Shown here: positions 59,401-64,000 of the stretch, piece by piece
Layout: every line of letters begins with the position of its first letter
Numbering within the stretch: the first letter of the stretch is position 1
Assembly (NCBI GenBank): GCA_017114885.1
Contig: WNLJ01000031.1
Span: forward strand, 1 to 64,000
Direction of reading: 5' to 3'
DNA length: 64,000 nucleotides
DNA from: Neisseriaceae bacterium PsAf
Lineage (GTDB): Bacteria > Pseudomonadota > Gammaproteobacteria > Burkholderiales > Neisseriaceae
Position numbers and translations under genes: made by a program
The notes under the pieces: model-generated
Databases searched by the model: none
Told to the model about the DNA's origin: nothing
What the model saw: only the letters and a program-made list of their open reading frames with translations

Positions 59401-60357
59401 AGGATGAAATATTTTTTGTTGATCTTTATTTGATAAGCGAGAAAAAAGTGGTAAAATTTCTACGTTATTAAGATGAATTTTTCTTAAGAAATCAACACTT
59501 TCTCGAATCTCTCTTTCACCTGGTAGAAAAACTAAAATATCTCCTCTTTCTACGGCCCAAAGTTCATTCACTGCTTCTAATATTGCTTCAGATAATGAAA
59601 TATCAACTTCGTTTTCATCATCAGATTGCAAAGGCCTATAACGTACTTCTACTGGATAAGTTCTACCTGATACATTAATAATAGGTGCTTGGCTAAAGTG
59701 TTCACTAAACATACTGGCATCAATAGTAGCCGAAGTGATAATAATTTTTAAATCTTTTCTTTTTTGGGCAATTTTTTTGAGATAGCCTAATAGAAAATCG
59801 ATATTTAAACTTCTCTCATGTGCTTCATCTATGATGATGGTATCATAAGCATGCAAATAGCGATCATTTTGTATCTCTGAGAGTAACATTCCATCGGTCA
59901 TTACTTTGATATAAGTGTCTTGACTGGTTTTATCCTGAAATCTAACTTTATAGCCTACTTCTTTAGAAAGTTCAGAATTCAGTTCTTCTGCAATTCTGGT
60001 AGCTACTGCTCTAGCTGCAATTCTTCGTGGTTGAGTATGTCCTATCATTCCTGAAACACCTCGATTTAATTCTAGGCATATTTTAGGAATTTGTGTCGTT
60101 TTACCAGAACCTGTTTCGCCACAAATAATCACAACTTGGTTATTTTGTATTGCTTTTTTTATTTCATCATGTTTTTGAACAATAGGAAAATTGTCGTCAA
60201 AATGAACGCTTGGTTTTTTTTGTAATCTATTTAAATAAGCTTGATGTGATTTTTCATATTTTTGCGTGATCCGTTTCATGCCACCAAATTTATTCGGATT
60301 TTTCTGAGCCTGCTGAAGAAAAAAAACATCTTTAGATAATACTTGATTGAAATCCAT
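56461..60357 (-). CDS. hrpA: ATP-dependent RNA helicase HrpA
   Basis: The 1298-residue protein has the DEAH-helicase motifs: Walker A IICGETGSGKTTQIPK near 80, DEAH near 178, SAT near 208, TNIAETSLTVPG near 329, and QRMGRCGRTSEG near 378. OB-fold, HA2 and a long C-terminal DUF3418 region follow, as in full-length HrpA. HrpA unwinds RNA and in E. coli helps rescue collided ribosomes. It ends overlapping by eight bases the tail of the convergent autotransporter pseudogene. Confidence 0.96.
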   Translation of the reverse strand: MDFNQVLSKDVFFLQQAQKNPNKFGGMKRITQKYEKSHQAYLNRLQKKPSVHFDDNFPIVQKHDEIKKAIQNNQVVIICGETGSGKTTQIPKICLELNRGVSGMIGHTQPRRIAARAVATRIAEELNSELSKEVGYKVRFQDKTSQDTYIKVMTDGMLLSEIQNDRYLHAYDTIIIDEAHERSLNIDFLLGYLKKIAQKRKDLKIIITSATIDASMFSEHFSQAPIINVSGRTYPVEVRYRPLQSDDENEVDISLSEAILEAVNELWAVERGDILVFLPGEREIRESVDFLRKIHLNNVEILPLFSRLSNKDQQKIFHPNQFGRRIILSTNIAETSLTVPGIKYVIDSGQARVKRYAPRVKVEQLNIEKTSQAAAKQRMGRCGRTSEGICIRLYSEEDYLSRDEFTDPEILRSNLAHVILMMSYLRLGNIYSFPFIDLPDSRLINNGMQLLNELGAMNQKEELTSLGKEMAKIPLDPQFSRILLAAKQHDCVYEILIIVSALSIQDPRERPFEAKEAAKQAHEKFSDPNSDFLSFIYLWNFFQAYRQQKYSNRQLLQLSKENFLSYLRMREWRDFFKQLKEIVQEMGFRVKENREITMNGISKKQKIPSHLVSYEQIHRALLSGLVINIGMKSIDGNDYMNVRGSHFYIFPTSYLYKKKPKWLMASELMETSKLYARNVAMIEPEWVEKEAKHLLKYHYFDPRWSNKRGEVVANEKVSLYGLTIIPSRTVSFGKIDPELAREILIKDGLISSNLDLKDCFYKNNQKVIEEVKELENKERKQDFLLEDVLFDFYDQRLPKDIIDLASLKNWLKQDQKVHNSVLSFELSDLISHRKQLDTEEQFPKYLTLANTRLTLSYRFELNHPMDGVTLQLPLALLNKINANRLEWLVPGMIREKLQLLIKALPKNIRRVCVPIPNFVTEFLLSNPDESQPIIPQLAKAIAKKAGNINLISESVLQDWSHYVLPDYCYMNIQVINEEGEELAMGRDLIILQNELGDEAQTAFRDYNNSQDLEKHHITHWSIGSIPPQIKFKRGRQELIGYLGLNLQTNQDISLTVFDTKEAAEEAHKQGVIALMKLQLKEQIKDLNKGILDFNQIILLLLGLYSSEALKKEIIDAICERAFIADDELPKDEESFNQQLKVAKQRLPEVKITMNEYLLEVARSYNEVKQKLGQHILTDKIEEQLSHMIYPGFIVKTPWDIWPRVPIYLKAMQLRLDKYGNNPSRDEDNQAQIEQLEEQFYQLLTQLQQEKHVISQDLIQYRWKLEELRVSLFAQELKTPYPVSFKRLEKEWQKLTKII

Positions 60358-60578
60358 TGATTTTATGACTTAAATTTAAATATCAATTTTATAACAAAAT
60401 GGACAAGTTGAGCAAAATAATCAATACTAGAAACTAGTTTATTAAAGTCATATAACGACATCAATTAACCCAATATTATATCTTTTATCAACAAATCATT
60501 TGACAAATGAGAAATTCAATCAATATAATGAGTTTACTGTTTATCAGTAATTTCTGTTTAAAATATATGGAGAAAGAC

Positions 60579-60797
60579 ATGAAATCAAAATATTTATCAT
60601 TAGCTTTATTGGGATTTTTGTTTGCTGCATGTAACAATACATCTAACGATGAAACTTTTACTCCAGTTGATGAAAACGAACAAATTACCGAACCAGCTAA
60701 TGATGCTACTACTGTTCAAGACGAGACAGTTGCACCTGCAGATGAAACTAATCCAGCAGATGAAACTGCACCTGTAGAGGAACCTCTTAATAACTAA
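60579..60797 (+). CDS. Small acidic lipoprotein
   Basis: The start at 60579 is chosen because GGAG lies about eight bases upstream and gives a clean lipoprotein signal peptide (KSKYLSLALLGFLFAAC, lipobox FAAC); the frame is open further up to 60507. The mature part of about 55 residues is strongly acidic and repeats the pattern ADET/PADET (TVAPADETNPADETAPVEEP). No fold can be predicted; it is likely disordered and membrane-anchored. It stands alone between hrpA and prfA and ends at a terminator. Confidence 0.82.
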   Translation: MKSKYLSLALLGFLFAACNNTSNDETFTPVDENEQITEPANDATTVQDETVAPADETNPADETAPVEEPLNN

Positions 60798-60816
60798 TTT
60801 TTAATGTATCCTAATT

Positions 60817-60854
60817 AAAAGGCAGAAAGAATATTTATCATCTTTCTGCCTTTT
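60817..60854 (+). terminator. Terminator of the small lipoprotein gene
   Basis: AAAAGGCAGAAAGA pairs with TCTTTCTGCCTTTTT around a ten-base loop. The arm ends in T5, about 20 bp past the stop. Confidence 0.9.
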
Positions 60855-60926
60855 TACGTTGTGTTCTAATTTTAATCAAATAATACTGATGTTATAATGC
60901 TCCTTTCAATTTCCAATTTTTGATAT

Positions 60927-62009
60927 ATGAAACCGTCTTTGATCCAAAAACTTGATAATTTAAGCAATCGCTTAGAAGAAGTCACACATCTACTCGCAAG
61001 TGAAGATGTTACTAATAATTTAGATGAATATAGAAAATTAACTAAAGAACATTCTGAATTAACACCTATTATCGAGTCTTACCAATCTTTTAAAGAAGCC
61101 CAAGATAATCTTGATACTGCAAAAGAAATGCTATCAGACCCTGAAATGAAAGAATTGGCTCAAGAAGAAATTGAATTAAATTCAAAAGCTATCGAGACTT
61201 TAGAGCACCAATTGCAATTATTGCTTCTACCCAAAGATGATGATGACCATAAAAATATTATTTTAGAAATTAGAGCAGGTACTGGAGGCGATGAAGCCGC
61301 TTTATTTGCCGGTGATTTATTTAGAATGTATTCTAAATATGCAGAAAATAATGGCTGGAAAGTTGAAATCATATCTGCTAATGAATCAGAGCTAGGTGGT
61401 TATAAAGAAGTCATTGCTCAAATTCAGGGCGATGGAATATATAGGCAACTTAAATTCGAATCAGGTGGACATCGAGTGCAAAGAATTCCTGAAACTGAAA
61501 GCCAAGGAAGAATTCATACTTCCTCTTGTACCGTTGCGGTGATGCCTGAAGCGGATGAGGTAGAAGAAGTTAATTTAAATCCTAGTGATTTGAAAATAGA
61601 TACTTTTAGAGCTAGCGGCGCTGGTGGTCAGCATATTAATAAAACGGATTCAGCAGTACGCATAACCCATCTACCAACTGGTTTGGTAGTAGAATGTCAA
61701 GATGGTAGATCGCAACATAGTAACAAAGCACAAGCCATGAAGGTATTGGCCACAAGATTGTATAATCAAAAAAAGAATGCCGCTCATGAGAAAGAAGCAG
61801 CTGAAAGAAAGAGTTTGATTGGAAGTGGTGATAGAAGTGAAAGAATTAGAACATATAATTATCCCCAAGGCAGAGTAACAGATCATCGAATCAATCTAAC
61901 CTTATATAAATTAGAAAACATTATGGAAGGAAATTTAGATGAAATTATTCAACCACTTATTATTGAGTATCAAGCAGAACAACTAGAAAAATTCTATCAA
62001 TCTGAATAA
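60927..62009 (+). CDS. prfA: Peptide chain release factor 1
   Basis: The 360-residue protein has the codon-recognition region and the catalytic GGQ in [20 protein letters not shown] near 233. It also has [20 protein letters not shown] near 188 and the late [20 protein letters not shown]. Release factor 1 reads UAA and UAG and releases the peptide. The usual partner prmC/hemK is not downstream; a decayed regulator gene follows instead. Confidence 0.97.
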   Translation: MKPSLIQKLDNLSNRLEEVTHLLASEDVTNNLDEYRKLTKEHSELTPIIESYQSFKEAQDNLDTAKEMLSDPEMKELAQEEIELNSKAIETLEHQLQLLLLPKDDDDHKNIILEIRAGTGGDEAALFAGDLFRMYSKYAENNGWKVEIISANESELGGYKEVIAQIQGDGIYRQLKFESGGHRVQRIPETESQGRIHTSSCTVAVMPEADEVEEVNLNPSDLKIDTFRASGAGGQHINKTDSAVRITHLPTGLVVECQDGRSQHSNKAQAMKVLATRLYNQKKNAAHEKEAAERKSLIGSGDRSERIRTYNYPQGRVTDHRINLTLYKLENIMEGNLDEIIQPLIIEYQAEQLEKFYQSE

Positions 62010-62096
62010 AATAATTGTTCTAATATGAAATATGTTTTGTCTATAAGTGAACATTTAGGCATAATATAAGTGTTTTTAAAAATATAAGCAAATTAT

Positions 62097-62794
62097 GTAT
62101 TCTCAAAATCCTCGTCATGATGCAATAGAGATATCAACTTACTGTGCGAGAAAAGAATATTAAAGCGTTACCATGGTGGTGCGACGATTAATAATGAGGG
62201 TATAGGACAAGATTATCATGTTACTAATCGCCCAAAGAGTAGTTTTAAAAACAGTATTAACACCTTAGCCGAAATAGTCGTTGAGAATATCTCTGATAAT
62301 GCATCATTATTTTTAAGTGGCGGCTCAGACTTGGAAACAATTGCTCAGAAACTTACCGATAAAAAAATAACTTATGTATTATAACGAATAACATTCATGT
62401 TGCATCAATCGTTTCTAATCGCCCTGATTACACCACAATGATTACATCCGGAGTCTTTCGTTCTAGTGATGGCGCTATCACTGGTGTAGCAACCTTAGAT
62501 TTTATTAACCAATTTAAAGTAGATTACTCAATTATAGGTATTGCTTCTATAGAAACTGATGGTTCTTTGTTAGACTTTGATTATAAAGAAGTTTCTGTTT
62601 CACAAGCCATGATAGAGAATTCGAGAAAGCGTTATTTAATTGGTAATACCAGTTTGTTTGATAGAAATGCACTAATTCGCCTAGGACATATTAGCGATTT
62701 TGATATGTTTTTCACCAATAAAACACCCTCTAATCTTCTGAGAAGAAAATTAGATGATGCTAATATTAAGTATTTTATTGCGGATGAAACTTAA
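62097..62794 (+). pseudogene. glpR: GlpR-like DeoR-family regulator, decayed
   Basis: Pieces in at least three frames match a DeoR-family repressor closest to GlpR: a start fragment (NPRHDAI), then LKRYHGGATIN, LAEIVVENISDNASLFLSGG and ITYVL. After a shift near 62380 come TNNIHVASIVSNRPDYTTMI and a long intact tail with DGSLLDFDYKEVSVSQAMIE and RNALIRLGHISDFD. Most of the N-terminal DNA-binding helix-turn-helix is missing, so a deletion precedes the frameshifts. GlpR represses glycerol-3-phosphate genes in the absence of inducer; loss would leave any remaining targets unregulated. The open C-terminal stretch (62438-62794) is not a separate gene. Confidence 0.85.
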
Positions 62795-63300
62795 ATAATA
62801 ATAACTTGATTCGGATATTGATTGTAATAAGGAGTCTTATTTCTAGGGAATGTAGTAGTCAATACTTGGTCAATTTTTCTTAAACCTAAATTAATTCCTT
62901 CAATATAGGATTTCTGCTTGAACAATTTTGATATATCCGAGCAAATGTCTTCCCATACCTCATTTGGAACTAATTTTGCAATTCCCCTATCTGCAATAAT
63001 CTCAATTTGCTTATCTGCAAAAGAGATATAAATTAAAACGCCTATATTGAGTTCTGTATCCCATAATCGAGTCAAACCAAACCACTCTAGTGCTCTATCT
63101 TGAGTTGTTTTTCCTGCATATAAAGATTTTAAATCCCAGCCTGATTCAATAACACACAGAAGTTCAGCCATATGTTCTTTTTCAGAATGAGAAATCGTAT
63201 ATTCAATTTTATCTAAATCTTCCTTGGGAAAGCATTTAAGCATTTCATGTCCGGTACTTAATAAATGGTTAATAATTCTTTTAAATTTATTCTTTTGCAT
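62791..63300 (-). CDS. TPM-domain protein
   Basis: The protein of about 169 residues fits the TPM family (YgcG/COG3762 side): LCVIESGWDLKSLYAGKTTQ near 50, RALEWFGLTRLWDTELNIGV, and IIADRGIAKLVPNEVWEDIC near 110. It lacks a signal peptide and membrane helix, as is usual for the second TPM gene in such pairs. The ATG at 63300 is preferred over the overlapping one at 63312, which has GGAGG directly against it. It is the downstream partner of the Gly-rich TPM protein gene. Confidence 0.85.
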   Translation of the reverse strand: MQKNKFKRIINHLLSTGHEMLKCFPKEDLDKIEYTISHSEKEHMAELLCVIESGWDLKSLYAGKTTQDRALEWFGLTRLWDTELNIGVLIYISFADKQIEIIADRGIAKLVPNEVWEDICSDISKLFKQKSYIEGINLGLRKIDQVLTTTFPRNKTPYYNQYPNQVIII

Positions 63301-63305
63301 AATAG

Positions 63306-64000
63306 TTACCATCCTCCAGAAGCACCACCACCACTGAAGCCACCGCCACCACCACTAAAGCCGCCGCCCCCAAAACCGCCGCTTCCTCCGCCGAAGCCGC
63401 CACTACCAAAACCACCACCATTAAATCCTCCTGGGCCACGTCCAGATGAACCTCCTCCGTGGTTATTACCAATGCCAAAGGCACTAATTAGAATCGACAT
63501 CAAACCAAAATAGGTGATAATGACAGACATGACCACAATCCCAATAACAATCCATTGTGGAAAGCCAAAACTTTGTGCTAGGCCAAAGGCAAATCCTCCA
63601 GAAAGACAAGAAGCAAAAACTTTACCAAATCCATCTCTAAAAAAGAACAAAATATATTGCAAGAACAGAAAAAATAAAATAAAGGAAATGATTTCACTAC
63701 TATCAATTTCATCTGGTTGTGTATATTCGGGAAGTTCTTCTCCTAAAATAAGTTGTTCTAAAGCTTGTGATGCTGTAAATAATCCAGAAAAATAATCCCC
63801 TTGCTGAAAATGGGGTTTCATTGCCCGATTAATAATCCTTTTAGCCGTGATATCAGGTACTGCTCCCTCCAAACCACTTCCAGGATAGATTCCCATTTGA
63901 CGATCATTAAGTGCAACGATAATTAAAATACCATCGCTGTATTCTTTTCTACCTATTTGCCATTTAGCAAAAACTCTTGAACTATAATCAAAAATATTTT
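63306..64000 (-). CDS. TPM-domain membrane protein with Gly-rich tail (partial)
   Basis: The frame continues beyond the window edge; the visible 230 or so residues begin inside a TPM domain (SSRVFAKWQIGRKEYSDGIL, NDRQMGIYPGSGLEG). Two hydrophobic stretches follow (SEIISFILFFLFLQYILFFF and IVIGIVVMSVIITYFGLMSI), and then a tail of about 50 residues made almost wholly of Gly with Ser and Phe, ending SGGGASGGW. This matches YgcG-type proteins, often found after lemA. The Gly-rich part is GC-rich compared with the rest of the window. The ATG at 63896 is internal, not the start. Confidence 0.88.
   Translation of the reverse strand, partial: NIFDYSSRVFAKWQIGRKEYSDGILIIVALNDRQMGIYPGSGLEGAVPDITAKRIINRAMKPHFQQGDYFSGLFTASQALEQLILGEELPEYTQPDEIDSSEIISFILFFLFLQYILFFFRDGFGKVFASCLSGGFAFGLAQSFGFPQWIVIGIVVMSVIITYFGLMSILISAFGIGNNHGGGSSGRGPGGFNGGGFGSGGFGGGSGGFGGGGFSGGGGGFSGGGASGGW

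Noticed and set aside
62438-62794. Open 118-codon frame as a free-standing gene
   Set aside because: It is the C-terminal half of a GlpR-like protein; upstream sequence in other frames supplies the rest, so it is part of a pseudogene.
63265-63513. Proline-rich 82-codon frame on the plus strand
   Set aside because: It is the reverse complement of the Gly-rich tail of the TPM protein; the composition is an antisense artefact.

Overview
The window is an AT-rich bacterial chromosome segment (by eye about one third G+C; not computed). The gene content is proteobacterial and points to a betaproteobacterium, most likely Neisseriales: dnaA-dnaN-gyrB with no recF between them, rpsF-priB-rpsR-rplI, rapZ, pqiABC, a homodimeric-type aceE followed by a double-lipoyl aceF, and tRNA-Ala(GGC) with the G3:U70 pair. 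The genus cannot be fixed from the sequence. I saw no insertion sequence, prophage or CRISPR array. Several broken genes suggest a lineage that is losing functions, as host-associated bacteria often do.

Left part (1-19.6 kb, almost all on the minus strand): a partial gene and a lipoprotein resembling T6SS immunity proteins, a TonB-like protein, a DUF805 membrane protein, then a long co-directional block. That block holds mltB-dnaX-ybaB-recR-grxB, rpsF-priB-rpsR-rplI, an OPT-family transporter, scpB, rbgA, rapZ, hisA and RNB nuclease-pqiA-pqiB-pqiC, many with overlapping or nearly touching ends. A plus-strand polyamine transport set (potG-potH-potI plus a spermidine-synthase-like gene) follows at 19.8-23.6 kb. 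Replication genes gyrB, dnaN and dnaA lie at 23.7-28.7 kb, reading leftward. Gene direction is mostly minus to the left of dnaA and mixed or mostly plus to its right, so the replication origin may be near 28.7-29.1 kb, although I found no clear DnaA boxes there.

Middle part (29-49 kb): xthA, aroC, the pyruvate dehydrogenase genes aceE-aceF, a small heat-shock protein and a Spy-like periplasmic protein. Then comes an organosulfur region: ssuE-ssuA-ssuC-ssuB on the plus strand, facing ssuD, an MsuC/SfnC-like flavin monooxygenase and sfnG on the minus strand. Together they could release sulfite from dimethyl sulfone and alkanesulfonates, with SsuE supplying reduced FMN. The binding-protein gene ssuA is cut by an in-frame TAA. 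A PLP-dependent decarboxylase, a cation-efflux protein, msrB and arsC follow.

Right part (49-64 kb): a DinB-family pseudogene, a PACE efflux protein, tRNA-Ala, ogt, a TraB/GumN lipoprotein, an NTF2-like protein, a DyP peroxidase, a GDSL autotransporter pseudogene, hrpA, a small acidic lipoprotein, prfA, a glpR-like pseudogene, and two TPM-domain genes, the last running off the window. The most interesting single signal is an 11-A tract in dnaX, exactly where the shorter gamma-type clamp-loader subunit would be expected to end. One-base slippage in either direction gives a stop within a few codons.
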